From: Micromonospora sp. NBC_01740
Lineage (GTDB): Bacteria; Actinomycetota; Actinomycetes; Mycobacteriales; Micromonosporaceae
DNA: 64,000 bases
Direction: 5' to 3'
Assembly (NCBI RefSeq): GCF_035920365.1
Contig: NZ_CP109150.1
Coordinates: 1,178,001-1,242,000, forward strand
The translations under genes were made by a program, and so were the position numbers. The notes under the pieces were generated by a model, which was given only the letters and a program-made list of their open reading frames with translations, had not been told where the DNA came from and searched no databases. Below, in pieces: positions 8,227-19,103 of the stretch; within the stretch, counting starts at the first letter, position 1, and every line of letters begins with the position of its first letter.

Positions 8227-8239
8227 TCGCATCAGATGC
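8227..8239. promoter_or_regulatory. Palindromic site, copy 2 (TCGCATCAGATGC)
   Basis: Second copy of the 13-base sequence at 8052, 175 bases further upstream of the recombinase operon. The inner 11 bases (GCATCAGATGC) form the perfect palindrome. Two spaced copies upstream of a recombinase/XRE operon fit cooperative repression or a recombination substrate (inference). Confidence 0.4.
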
Positions 8240-8352
8240 AATACGCGGCAGAAGGAACATCGGAGCGATAAGTAACGCTAAGGATGATCTTGATGTGGAT
8301 CGAGCGGGCGCCGATGTCGGTGCCCGCTCAATAGTTGGTGACGCTCGGGGAC

Positions 8353-8625
8353 TTACTGCTCGGTCAGGTCGGGTCGCCACATCTGGATCTGAGCGTCGAG
8401 GTCGCCATCACGGAGGTCGTTGAGCGCGGCCATGTAGCCGATCTCGCAGGCGTTTACCAGCATCTTGATGACTTCGGTCGGTGCGTCTTGGTAGCCGTAG
8501 GCGGACCAGACGTTGGCGATCGCCTCGTACGCCTGGCGGCCGTCGGCGGGGTCATGCTCGGTGTTGGCGTGCAGGTTCGCGATCGCCTCAGACCATTGAT
8601 GGACGTCGTACTCCGAGTAAGGCAT
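8353..8625 (-). CDS. Hypothetical acidic protein
   Basis: A 90-residue, mostly helical and acidic protein from ATG 8625. Recognisable stretches are SEYDVHQWSEAIANLHANTE and DAPTEVIKMLVNACEIGYMA. There is no signal peptide, membrane helix or known motif. It lies alone on the minus strand between the recombinase leader and a decayed region. The composition looks like real coding sequence, but the family is not recognised. Confidence 0.5.
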   Translation of the reverse strand: MPYSEYDVHQWSEAIANLHANTEHDPADGRQAYEAIANVWSAYGYQDAPTEVIKMLVNACEIGYMAALNDLRDGDLDAQIQMWRPDLTEQ

Positions 8626-8627
8626 GA

Positions 8628-8909
8628 CGGCAAGTATGCGCGCGGTGCCGCGGTACCGAGGCTTCTGCGCACTTACGGCAGGCCGCCGACCTTGAACGGT
8701 TCCGCAGCGAGCTGGCCACCGCGCAGACCGCCCTGGCCACGGCCCGCGCCGCCGGGAAGAATCGCAAGCGGTCCGGTTGTGTCACTGCCCCCTGCTTCCG
8801 AGGAGTTCCCGCAGCGTGGCACCGTCGCGGTCGAGGATGTCCTGAACCTGTTCGGTGTCGCGTGGCCGCAGTGTGCGCCGCCGCGCCGCCCACTCGTCCC
8901 GGCGGCTAG
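8628..8909 (+). pseudogene. Start-less coiled-coil coding fragment
   Basis: An open frame without any start codon encodes a plausible coiled coil (RQAADLERFRSELATAQTAL, then ATARAAGKNRKR) before drifting into Arg/Pro-rich sequence and a TAG at 8907. The heptad-like pattern is unlike the usual shadow frames here. It is probably the tail of a lost gene whose 5' part has been deleted. It overlaps the 3' end of the next minus-strand gene, which argues against both being intact. Confidence 0.25.
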
Positions 8910-9051
8910 TCCACTGCCGTGCAGCTGCGGCATTCTGCTGCGATTCTGCCTCGTCGGCTTTGGTGCTGGCGATGCCGATCAATTGAGCGAGGACGTCAAT
9001 GGCCGCTTCAAACCCGACGGCTTGGCCTTGCGAGATCGTGTCGCGTTCCAT
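8782..9051 (-). CDS. Hypothetical small helical protein
   Basis: An 89-residue protein from ATG 9051 with AAGGACC upstream as ribosome site. It is Ala/Glu/Arg rich and predicted helical (VGFEAAIDVLAQLIGIASTK; EQVQDILDRDGATLRELLG). It is divergent from the Nudix gene with 74 bases between the starts. No family recognised; no membrane segment. Confidence 0.45.
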   Translation of the reverse strand: MERDTISQGQAVGFEAAIDVLAQLIGIASTKADEAESQQNAAAARQWTSRRDEWAARRRTLRPRDTEQVQDILDRDGATLRELLGSRGQ

Positions 9052-9125
9052 GGCGTGGTCCTTCCGTATGGTGGGCGGTAAGGTCAGGATCCCACTGAGG
9101 ATCTTGGAACGATGAGGGACTGCAG

Positions 9126-9584
9126 TTGCCGGACTACATCGGATGGTTGCGACAGCAGGTCGGCCAAGCCCCGATCTTCCTGAACTTCGCGGGCGCGTGT
9201 GTGCTGCATGACGGCCAGGTGCTGCTGCAACGTCGCAGTGACGACGGCTGCTGGGGGCTACCGGGTGGCGCCATGGAGCTCGGCGAGTCGGCCGAGGAGG
9301 CGGCGGTGCGGGAAGTCGCCGAAGAGACCGGACTGCAGGTGCAGATTGACGGCCTGCTGGGTGTGTGCACCAAGTACCGCCATGTCTACCCGAATGGCGA
9401 CGTCACGCAGCCGATTACGGTGTTCTTCCGCTGCTCCGTCGCCGGAGGCCAGCTGACCGAGGGCGACAGTGAAACCCAGGAGCTGCGCTTCTTCGCGTTG
9501 TCCGCCCTGCCGCCGCTGAGCCACCAACAGCACACCGACGCGCTTGAGGACCTGCGGGCGGGCCGAGTCGGCGTTCACCGATAG
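9126..9584 (+). CDS. Nudix hydrolase
   Basis: A 152-residue Nudix protein hydrolysing a nucleoside diphosphate linked to another group, substrate unknown. The Nudix box begins GGAMELGESAEEAAVREVAE and continues ETG, satisfying Gx5Ex7REUxEExGU with the metal-binding Glu residues present at about residues 56–78. TTG 9126 is chosen because GAGGG lies seven bases upstream and no better in-frame start exists. The N-terminus MPDYIGWLRQQVG is typical of a subgroup acting on ADP-ribose or sugar nucleotides, which is only suggestive. Confidence 0.85.
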   Translation: MPDYIGWLRQQVGQAPIFLNFAGACVLHDGQVLLQRRSDDGCWGLPGGAMELGESAEEAAVREVAEETGLQVQIDGLLGVCTKYRHVYPNGDVTQPITVFFRCSVAGGQLTEGDSETQELRFFALSALPPLSHQQHTDALEDLRAGRVGVHR

Positions 9585-9598
9585 CGGATACGCCACAA

Positions 9599-9790
9599 TC
9601 AGCGGCCCCGTTCGGCATCGCCGGGTCCACGCTGGGCAGTGATGCCTTCCGGGCGCAAAGCCGTCTGCGGCGCAGGAGACGCTGCAGTCCGCAGTCCCCG
9701 TGCAGGGAAGGCGCGCGCCGCGACGAACGTTCGCGCATTCTCAGCCACGACGGCGGCGATCTTCTCGCTGATAGCGGGCGTGCCCACCAC
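9599..9790 (-). pseudogene. Hypothetical coding fragment
   Basis: A 63-codon frame with GTG start whose first ~30 residues look coding (VGTPAISEKIAAVVAENART); upstream in the same frame the sequence reads plausibly (DDNLPSGATSGVRLWGRECE) but without a start. The C-terminal part is low-quality Arg/Pro sequence. It is most likely the remains of a truncated gene in a decayed stretch (9585–10338) that has no intact gene. Confidence 0.25.
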
Positions 9791-10000
9791 GAACGCCTCG
9801 CACTCCCTCCCCCATAACCGAACGCCTGACGTGGCGCCCGATGGGAGGTTGTCGTCCTCATGACATCGCTCCCTATAGGACAGTATCGGGGTGATGCATC
9901 GCGCTCGCGACTACCAACAGTTGGGACTGCATAGATTCCCACGCTTTGAGGACCTGGACGGCCCCGACGCCCGAGGCGAACGAGCCGCCGTCGGGAAGGG

Positions 10001-10170
10001 TTAGGACTGCGCCGGCAAGGCGGGCTGGCCGTAGGTGGTGTCGAACCAGCGAATGAAGCCATGGTGTTGCCCCATTGAGCGGTGATCCGGTCGTGGATTG
10101 CACGCTGGTCGTGGCCGGGTAGGAACTGCCGGGCGCCAGCGACAACGCCGGCGCAGCGGTCTTCCGCGTC
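10001..10170 (-). pseudogene. Frameshifted remnant of a small protein
   Basis: Reading the minus strand, one frame gives ARQFLPGHDQRAIHDRITAQ then WGNT; after a one-base shift a second frame continues FIRWFDTTYGQPALPAQS to a TAA at 10001–10003. Together they read as one small soluble protein broken by a frameshift. The upstream part is degenerate and no start codon is clear. This is an inference from reading alone. Confidence 0.35.
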
Positions 10171-10198
10171 TTCACGACGCGATCACGTCCAAGGAGAT

Positions 10199-10272
10199 CT
10201 CGTCCCCGCACGCGCGGGGTCTTCCGATGCTCGCCGTGGTCGCACCCCGCGTATGGGACTCGTCCCCGCACG
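10199..10272 (+). CRISPR. Remnant type I-E-like CRISPR unit
   Basis: CTCGTCCCCGCACGCGCGGG (10199 onward, ending GTCTTCCG near 10226) has the form of actinobacterial type I-E repeats: a TCCCCGC…GCGGGG stem followed by a short TTCC-type tail. Exactly 60 bases later, at 10259, its first 14 bases (CTCGTCCCCGCACG) recur, then diverge, like a degenerate terminal repeat. That leaves one spacer of about 32 bases. No cas genes, leader or longer array are visible, so it is probably a decayed or orphan unit. Confidence 0.45.
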
Positions 10273-10338
10273 GCAGCGACTCGGAGCGTCGCGCGGGCAG
10301 CGCCTCGGCACGCCGCCGTGAGACGTGCCGGGGGTGGC

Positions 10339-11400
10339 TCAGCGGGGGGTGAGTTCCTTGGCGAGGAGTTCGGCTATCTGGGCCGTGTTCAGGGCGGCGC
10401 CCTTGCGGAGGTTGTCGCCGGTGACGAAGAAGTCCAGGGCGCGGGGGTCGTCGACGGCGCGGCGGATCCGGCCCACCCAGGACGGGTCGGTGCCGACCGC
10501 GTCGATCGGCATCGGGAACTCGCCCGCGGCCGGGTCGTCGACCAGGATCACCCCGGGCGCGTTCCGCAGCACCTCGCGGGCGCCCTCGGCGTCCACCTCG
10601 GTGGCGAAGACCGCGTGCACCGCGACGGAGTGGCCGGTCACCACCGGCACCCGTACGCAGGTGGCGGAGACCTTCAGGTCGGGCAACCCGAGGATCTTGC
10701 GCGACTCGTTGCGCAGCTTCATCTCCTCGGACGACCATCCCGCGTCGGCCAGGGAACCCGCCCAGGGCACCACGTTGAGCGCCAGCGGCGCGGGGAACGG
10801 GCCCACGTCGTCGCCGACCGCCTGGCGTACGTCGCCGGGGCGGGAGCCGAGCACCCGGTCCCCCGCGATCTTGGTGAGCTGGGCGTGCAGGGTGTCCACG
10901 CCGTTCTGGCCGGCGCCGGAGGCCGCCTGGTAGGAGGCGAGCACGAGTTCGCGCAGCCCGTACTCGCGGTGCAGCGGGGCGATCGCGATGATCATCGCCA
11001 GCGTGGTGCAGTTGGCGTTGGCGATGATCCCCTTCGGCCGGTTGCGTACCTGCTCGGGGTTGATCTCCGGCACCACCAGCGGGACGTCGCGGTCCATCCG
11101 GAAGGCGCCGGAGTTGTCCACCGCGACGGCCCCGTGGCCGACCGCGATCGGGGCCCACCGCGCCGAGACCTCGTCCGGGACGTCGAACATCGCCACGTCG
11201 ACGCCGTCGAACGCCTCCGGGGTCAGCGCCTGGACGGTCAGCTCCTCGCCCCGGCACCGCAGCCGCCGCCCGACCGAGCGCTCGGAGGCGAGCAGCCGGA
11301 TCTCGCCCCAGACGTTCTTGCGGCCGCTGAGCAGCTCGCACATCACCGTGCCGACGGCACCGGTCGCCCCGACCACGGCCAGGGTGGGCAGCGGCGACAC
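10339..11400 (-). CDS. asd: Aspartate-semialdehyde dehydrogenase
   Basis: A 353-residue cytoplasmic enzyme converting aspartyl phosphate to aspartate semialdehyde with NADPH, the branch point to diaminopimelate/lysine, threonine and methionine. The Rossmann motif VVGATGAVGTVM is at residues 9–20, the catalytic Cys131 sits in NANCTT, and SYQAASGAGQNGVD and the C-terminal FVTGDNLRKGAALNTAQIAE are family marks. GTG 11400 starts five bases after the lysC stop, so the two form an operon in pathway order. Length is normal for the family. Confidence 0.97.
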   Translation of the reverse strand: MSPLPTLAVVGATGAVGTVMCELLSGRKNVWGEIRLLASERSVGRRLRCRGEELTVQALTPEAFDGVDVAMFDVPDEVSARWAPIAVGHGAVAVDNSGAFRMDRDVPLVVPEINPEQVRNRPKGIIANANCTTLAMIIAIAPLHREYGLRELVLASYQAASGAGQNGVDTLHAQLTKIAGDRVLGSRPGDVRQAVGDDVGPFPAPLALNVVPWAGSLADAGWSSEEMKLRNESRKILGLPDLKVSATCVRVPVVTGHSVAVHAVFATEVDAEGAREVLRNAPGVILVDDPAAGEFPMPIDAVGTDPSWVGRIRRAVDDPRALDFFVTGDNLRKGAALNTAQIAELLAKELTPR

Positions 11401-11405
11401 GGTGG

Positions 11406-12671
11406 CTACCGTCCCGTTCCCGCGTAGACGACGGCCTCGGTGTCGCCGCCGAGGTCGAAGGCCTCGTGGATGGCGCGTACGGCGGCGTCCAGGTCGGTGT
11501 CGCGGCAGACCACGGAGACCCGGATCTCCGAGGTGGAGATCATCTCGATGTTCACCCCGGCCGAGCCGAGGGCGGCGAAGAAGCCGGCCGCGACGCCGGG
11601 GTGCGAGCGCATGCCGGCCCCGATCAGCGAGACCTTGCCGACGTGGTCGTCGTAGAGCAGGCCCTTGAACTTGACCGACTCCTGGATCTTGCTCAGGGCG
11701 GCCATGGCCGTCGGGCCGTCGGCCTTGGGCAGCGTGAAGGAGATGTCCGTGCGGCCCGTGCCCTCGGTGGACACGTTCTGCACGATCATGTCGAGGTTGA
11801 TCTCGGCGCCGGCCACGGTGTCGAAGATCCGCGCGGCGGCGCCCGGCTCGTCGGGCACCCCCACGATCGTGATCTTGGCTTCGCTGCGGTCGTGCGCGAC
11901 CCCGGTGATCAGTGCCTGCTCCACGGGAAGGTCCTCCATCGATCCGGTGACCATCGTGCCGGTGTTGGTCGAGTATGACGAACGGACGTGGATCGGCAAG
12001 CCCGCCCGGCGGGCGTACTCCACGCTGCGCAGGTGCAGGATCTTGGCGCCGCAGGCGGCCAGCTCCAGCATCTCCTCGTAGGTGATCTGGGTGATGTGCC
12101 GCGCGTTCGGCACGATCCGCGGGTCGGCGGTGAAGACGCCGTCCACGTCGGTGTAGATCTCGCAGACGTCCGCGTGCAGCGCGGCGGCGAGCGCCACGGC
12201 GGTGGTGTCGGAACCGCCCCGGCCCAGCGTCGTGACGTCCTTGGTGTCCTGCGAGACGCCCTGGAAGCCGGCGACGATGACCACCGCGCCCTCGTCGAGC
12301 GCGCCCTTGAGCCGCCCCGGCGTGACGTCGATGATCCGCGCCCGGCCGTGCACCGACGTGGTGATCACGCCCGCCTGCGAGCCGGTGAACGAGCGGGCCT
12401 CGTACCCCAGGTTGTGGATGGCCATGGCGAGCAGCGCCATGGAGATCCGCTCCCCGGCGGTGAGCAGCATGTCCAGCTCGCGGCCCGGCGGCAACGGGCT
12501 GACCTGGTTGGCCAGGTCGAGCAGCTCGTCGGTCGTGTCCCCCATGGCGGAGACCACCACGACGACGTCGTCACCGGCCTTGCGGGCGGCCACGATGCGC
12601 TCGGCCACCCGCTTGATCCGCTCCGCGTTGGCGACGGAGGACCCGCCGTACTTCTGCACCACGAGTGCCAC
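11406..12671 (-). CDS. lysC: Aspartate kinase
   Basis: A 421-residue kinase phosphorylating aspartate, the first step of the aspartate family. The kinase domain begins with KYGGSS (residues 7–12) and contains [18 protein letters not shown] and [14 protein letters not shown]. Two ACT domains (about 265–335 and 345–415) indicate feedback control by lysine and/or threonine. In related actinobacteria a regulatory beta subunit starts from an internal codon within the same gene; Met245 ([13 protein letters not shown]) is at the expected place, but its ribosome site is weak. It is followed at once by asd. Confidence 0.97.
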   Translation of the reverse strand: MALVVQKYGGSSVANAERIKRVAERIVAARKAGDDVVVVVSAMGDTTDELLDLANQVSPLPPGRELDMLLTAGERISMALLAMAIHNLGYEARSFTGSQAGVITTSVHGRARIIDVTPGRLKGALDEGAVVIVAGFQGVSQDTKDVTTLGRGGSDTTAVALAAALHADVCEIYTDVDGVFTADPRIVPNARHITQITYEEMLELAACGAKILHLRSVEYARRAGLPIHVRSSYSTNTGTMVTGSMEDLPVEQALITGVAHDRSEAKITIVGVPDEPGAAARIFDTVAGAEINLDMIVQNVSTEGTGRTDISFTLPKADGPTAMAALSKIQESVKFKGLLYDDHVGKVSLIGAGMRSHPGVAAGFFAALGSAGVNIEMISTSEIRVSVVCRDTDLDAAVRAIHEAFDLGGDTEAVVYAGTGR

Positions 12672-12895
12672 GACGGTGCACTCCCTCCCAGCGACGACCC
12701 TGAGCGTGCCGACGCCGCCGGATCAGGGCCGGCGGCGCGTGTCAGACGCACCCAGGGTATCGGTCGGGCAACTCGGCCGGGTCAGGTGATCCCACGATCC
12801 GGCCCGGCAGCCCGGGGCGGGGTGGTGCGCGACACGCCGGGGCGCCACGCGTGGCAGGGGCCCCACGCGTCGTTTCCGGGCCGCAGAATGGCCCC

Positions 12896-13732
12896 GTGCA
12901 CGCCCATCTCCGCCCGGCCGGCCCTCCCGCGAAGCCCGCGCGCCCGCCGGTGCGCCCGGCTCGACGCCTGGCCGGTCCGCTCGCGCTCGCCCTGCCCGCG
13001 CTCCTCGTCGCCTGCACCGCCGACGAACCGGCCACCCGGCCCACGCCCACCTCGACACCGGTGCCGGCGGGGGTGGACGCGGCGCGCGACGAGCTGGCGG
13101 CGCTGGCGGCCGCCGCGCAGGATCGGCACCTCGTCGCCAGCTACACGCTGCGCGCCCCGGAGTCCCCGGACCGGACGATCCTGGTGACCAGCGCGAACGA
13201 CGGGAGCTGGCGGGTCGACGTGCCGGGCGGCGCGCTCGGCGGGACCGCCGACGTCTCGTTCGCCGCCACCGCCGACGGGCTGTTCCAGTGCGCCCTGCCG
13301 TCCGCCGCCCGGCCCGAGCCGGCGACCTGCGTACGCCTCGGCGACCGGGACGAGGCCGTGCCCCGCCGGCTCGACCCCCGGGTGCAGCACCCGTTCACCG
13401 ACTGGCTGGACGTGCTGACCGACCGCCGGGCCCCGCTCGCCGTCTCCCCCGCCGAGCCGCCGCCCGGCGCGTCCGGCGCCTGCTACTCGGTGGAGACCAC
13501 CTCGGCGTCGATCAACGCGCCGCTGGACGTGGGGATCTACTGCTACGACGCCGACGGCACGCCCACGGCGGTGCACACCACGTCCGGCACGCTGATCCTC
13601 GCCGGGACGCCCGCGCCCGCCCCGGCCACCGTGCAGCTGGCCGGGCCGGTGGTCGACGCCGAGCCGCTCGGCACGGCGGCTCCTGATCCGACTGCGGAGG
13701 CGACCACGAGCCCGAGCACGGGAACGCCGTGA
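12896..13732 (+). CDS. Putative secreted lipoprotein
   Basis: A 278-residue hypothetical protein. From GTG 12896 an Arg/Pro-rich n-region precedes a hydrophobic core and a lipobox LVAC (about residues 36–39), so it is likely lipid-anchored outside the membrane. A Thr/Pro linker follows, then a globular domain with two Cys pairs (FQCALPSAARPEPATC; ACYSVETTS…GIYCYDADG) that may form disulfides, and a Thr/Ser/Pro tail. It is divergent from lysC. The family is not recognised. Confidence 0.7.
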   Translation: MHAHLRPAGPPAKPARPPVRPARRLAGPLALALPALLVACTADEPATRPTPTSTPVPAGVDAARDELAALAAAAQDRHLVASYTLRAPESPDRTILVTSANDGSWRVDVPGGALGGTADVSFAATADGLFQCALPSAARPEPATCVRLGDRDEAVPRRLDPRVQHPFTDWLDVLTDRRAPLAVSPAEPPPGASGACYSVETTSASINAPLDVGIYCYDADGTPTAVHTTSGTLILAGTPAPAPATVQLAGPVVDAEPLGTAAPDPTAEATTSPSTGTP

Positions 13733-13817
13733 CCGTCCGTGATGTTACGGGTGCCGTTCGCCACATTCGGACATCCCACCTTTAACCGCTGAATCGCCCT
13801 TACGGGACACTTGGCCC

Positions 13818-16359
<2,542 letters not shown>

Positions 16360-16366
16360 CGCGGCG

Positions 16367-16402
16367 AGGAAGGGCATCCGGTTGCGGCAGGGTGCCCTTC
16401 CT
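16367..16402. terminator. Bidirectional terminator between leuA and MFS gene
   Basis: Arms AGGAAGGGCA (16367–16376) and TGCCCTTCCT (16393–16402) pair perfectly around a 16-base loop. It lies eight bases after the leuA stop, and its right arm runs into the stop codon of the convergent transporter gene. A related AGGAAGGG/CCCTTCCT hairpin occurs at 38885–38905. Confidence 0.7.
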
Positions 16403-17837
16403 ACCGCTTCGGTGGGCGGTGGATGAGCAGGGCCGCCATCGCCGCCCCGGCCAGCAGCAGGCCGGCGCACCAGAGCATCGCGCCCCGGTACGCGCTGGTC
16501 AACGCGGCCGGCTGCGCGTAGCCGGAGCCGGAGAGCCCGACCAGCAGCGGGAGCGCGGCCACCGCCAGCAGGCCGCCCGCCCGGGACGCCGCGTTGTTGA
16601 AGCCGCTCGCCACGCCCGCGAACCGGTCGTCGACCGCGGCCAGCACGGAGGCGGTCAGCGGCGCCACCACCAGCGTCAGCCCGATCCCGAAGAGCACCAC
16701 CCCGGGCAGCACGTCCCGCCAGTACGACGCGCCGGGGCCGACGCCGCGCAGCAGCACCAGCCCCGCGGCGGCGACCACCGGCCCGACGGTCAGCGGCAGC
16801 CGCGGCCCGATCCGCGCCGACAGCGCGCCCGCCCGCGCCGAGCCGACCAGCAGCAGCACCGTCATCGGCAGCAGCGCGACCCCGGTGAGCAGCGCCGACC
16901 AGCCGACCACGTTCTGCAGGTAGACGGCGAGGAAGAACGTGAAGCCGCCGAGCGCCGCGTAGACGAGCACGGTGAAGACGTTCAGCACCGAGAAGAGCCG
17001 GCTGCCGAACAGGCCGGTGGGCAGCATCGCGCCGTCCCCCCGGCGCCGCTCGACCAGCACGAAGGCAACCGCGCCGACCACGCCCGCCAGCACGGCGACG
17101 AGCACCGGCACCGAGTCGAGGCCCCGGACGGGGGCGTCGATCAGCGCGTACGTGACGCCGGCCAGGGCGAGCGCGCCGAGCAGCGCGCCGGCCACGTCGA
17201 ACCGGCGGCGGTGACGTCCCGGCCCCCCGGTGCGGGACGCGGCCTCGTCCCGGCTCTCCGGCACCCAGCGCAGCGCCGCCAGCACCACGAGCACGGCCAG
17301 CGGCAGGTTGAGGAAGAAGATCCACCGCCAGGAGAGCGCGTCGACCAGCCAGCCGCCGAGGAAGGGGCCGAGCGCGGTGGAGACGCCGGAGAGCCCCGAC
17401 CAGGCGCCGATGGCGCGACCCCGGTCGTCCGGGTGGAAGCTGGCCTGGAGCACCGACAGCGAGCCGGGGGTGAGCAGCGCGCCCCCGGCGCCCTGGAGGA
17501 ACCGGGCCGCGATCAGCCACTCGGTGCCCTGGGCCAGGCCGCAGAGCAGCGACGCTAGCGTGAACCAGACCACCCCGAGCAGGAAGACCCGCCGCCGCCC
17601 GAAGCGGTCGCCGAGCGCGCCGCCGAGCAGGACGAAGGCGGCCAGCATCAGCAGGTACCCGTTGACCGTCCACTGGAGACCGGCGACGGTGGCGTCCAGG
17701 TCCGCACCGAGGCGGGGCAGCGCCACGTTGACCACGGTGGTGTCGAGGAAGACCATGCCGGAGGCGAGGACGGCGGCGAGCAGGGTGCCCCGCCCGTGCG
17801 CGGTGCCCAGCCGGAGCGCGGGCGTGGTTTCGGTCAT
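16401..17837 (-). CDS. MFS drug-efflux transporter (DHA2/EmrB type)
   Basis: A 478-residue integral membrane protein with about 14 hydrophobic segments, consistent with the DHA2 proton-antiporter family. Marks include FLDTTVVNVALPRLG in helix 1, LGDRFGRRRVFLLG (motif A between helices 2 and 3), RFLQGAGGALLTPGSLSVL and SWRWIFFLNLPLAVL. It probably exports drugs or small metabolites using the proton gradient. ATG 17837 is chosen over upstream in-frame codons. No regulator is adjacent. Confidence 0.88.
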   Translation of the reverse strand: MTETTPALRLGTAHGRGTLLAAVLASGMVFLDTTVVNVALPRLGADLDATVAGLQWTVNGYLLMLAAFVLLGGALGDRFGRRRVFLLGVVWFTLASLLCGLAQGTEWLIAARFLQGAGGALLTPGSLSVLQASFHPDDRGRAIGAWSGLSGVSTALGPFLGGWLVDALSWRWIFFLNLPLAVLVVLAALRWVPESRDEAASRTGGPGRHRRRFDVAGALLGALALAGVTYALIDAPVRGLDSVPVLVAVLAGVVGAVAFVLVERRRGDGAMLPTGLFGSRLFSVLNVFTVLVYAALGGFTFFLAVYLQNVVGWSALLTGVALLPMTVLLLVGSARAGALSARIGPRLPLTVGPVVAAAGLVLLRGVGPGASYWRDVLPGVVLFGIGLTLVVAPLTASVLAAVDDRFAGVASGFNNAASRAGGLLAVAALPLLVGLSGSGYAQPAALTSAYRGAMLWCAGLLLAGAAMAALLIHRPPKR

Positions 17838-17945
17838 GGCGTCCAATCTGCCCCGCACGATATGAGAGACGCCACGAATCGCCGAAACCCGGCCCGGGTA
17901 CTGTGCGGGATCGCCGGGAGCCCGCAAGCTGGAGAGGTGTCGTCT

Positions 17946-18611
17946 GTGCGTACCAGATCAGGACCGCGCGCCGCAGTGACGGCCGCGCTCGCCGCGGCGC
18001 TGGCGCTCGGCGCGGCCGGTTGTGTCGCCGTCGACGAGCCGGACGTCGCGCCGAGCAGCGGTGGCAGCGGCGGCAACGCCGCGCAGAAGCTGACCCAACT
18101 CACCGTGGCCACCGCCGGGTCGATGAAGGGCTACAGCCGCAGCCGCTTCCCGCACTGGCGGGACACCGGCAAGAACTGCGATGTACGCGACAGCGTGCTG
18201 AAACGCGACGGGGAGGACATCAAGCTCTCCGGCTGCAACGTGGTCGGCGGCCGCTGGGAGAGCGTCTACGACGACCGCGCGTTCACCGACCCGTCCGACG
18301 TGGACATCGACCACACCGTGCCGCTGGCGAACGCGTGGCGCTCGGGCGCCGACGAGTGGGACGACGCGAAGCGTGGCGAGTTCGCCAACGACCTGGACCG
18401 GCCGCAGCTCATCGCGGTTTCCGCGTCCTCCAACCGGGCAAAGGGTGACCAGGACCCGTCCCAGTGGAAGCCGGCGAACCGGTCGTTCTGGTGCCAGTAC
18501 GCCGACAACTGGGTGACGGTCAAGCACCACTGGCGGCTGACGGTGACCAGTGCCGAGAAGGCCGCCCTGACCGACATGCTGGAGGGCTGCACATGGGCGA
18601 GCAAGCCGTGA
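17946..18611 (+). CDS. Secreted HNH-type nuclease (DUF1524-like)
   Basis: A 221-residue protein with a lipoprotein-type signal (hydrophobic AALAAALALGAAGC). The mature part carries an HNH-like core: DVDIDHTVPLANAWRSGA, then RPQLIAVSASSNRAKGDQDP with the Asn, and Cys residues (CDV, SGCN, WCQYAD, EGCTW) likely in disulfides. This matches extracellular actinomycete HNH nucleases, which cut DNA in the medium. GTG 17946 is used; GTG 17937 is possible. Its 3' end overlaps the next gene by 19 bases. Confidence 0.8.
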   Translation: MRTRSGPRAAVTAALAAALALGAAGCVAVDEPDVAPSSGGSGGNAAQKLTQLTVATAGSMKGYSRSRFPHWRDTGKNCDVRDSVLKRDGEDIKLSGCNVVGGRWESVYDDRAFTDPSDVDIDHTVPLANAWRSGADEWDDAKRGEFANDLDRPQLIAVSASSNRAKGDQDPSQWKPANRSFWCQYADNWVTVKHHWRLTVTSAEKAALTDMLEGCTWASKP

Positions 18612-19048
18612 CCGGAGCCGGGGCGACCCCCGCCCCGGAGCAGACGCCGGACGCCACCGGGGAGGACGCGGCGGCGGCCACCGGCAGCGCGCCGCCCGGG
18701 CCGACCACGGCCGGCATGACGGCGGACGGCGCGGCCGGCACGACCACCGGCGTGCCGGGGGCCGGGATGGCCGCCGACGCCGAGGGCACGTCGACCGCGG
18801 CGCGGGAGCGTACGGCCGACGTGGTGCCCGGCCCGGGCGGGGTGATGACCGACGAGGTCGGGGTGGTCACCGGCGAGCTGACCCTGCGCACCGCGTACGC
18901 CGACGGCCAGGTGACGCTGACGGTGCAGTACCGGGACGCCGACGAGTGGTACAGGGTCACCGGCGGCACGGTCGCGCTGGCCGACCCGGCCGGGCTGGAC
19001 GCGGTGCACGGGATCGCGGTCGCGCTCCTGCACCGCCCGGAGGGCTGA
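18593..19048 (+). CDS. Hypothetical Ala/Thr-rich protein
   Basis: A 151-residue protein from ATG 18593, inside the end of the nuclease gene in another frame. The first ~85 residues are low-complexity Ala/Thr/Gly/Pro; the last ~65 (GELTLRTAYADGQVTLTVQY, then DADEWYRVTGG and GIAVALLHRPEG) look like a small beta-rich domain. No signal peptide. The overlap suggests translational coupling with the nuclease, so an associated role is possible but unproven. Confidence 0.6.
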   Translation: MGEQAVTGAGATPAPEQTPDATGEDAAAATGSAPPGPTTAGMTADGAAGTTTGVPGAGMAADAEGTSTAARERTADVVPGPGGVMTDEVGVVTGELTLRTAYADGQVTLTVQYRDADEWYRVTGGTVALADPAGLDAVHGIAVALLHRPEG

Positions 19049-19103
19049 CCCGCCGACCGCCCGGACGCGGCCCCCTCGACGAGGACCGCGTCCGCGACGC
19101 GGA

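Noticed and set aside
10139..10166. A third CRISPR repeat 60 bases before the first
   Set aside because: Only the last nine bases (GGTCTTCCG) match; this is too weak to call a repeat.
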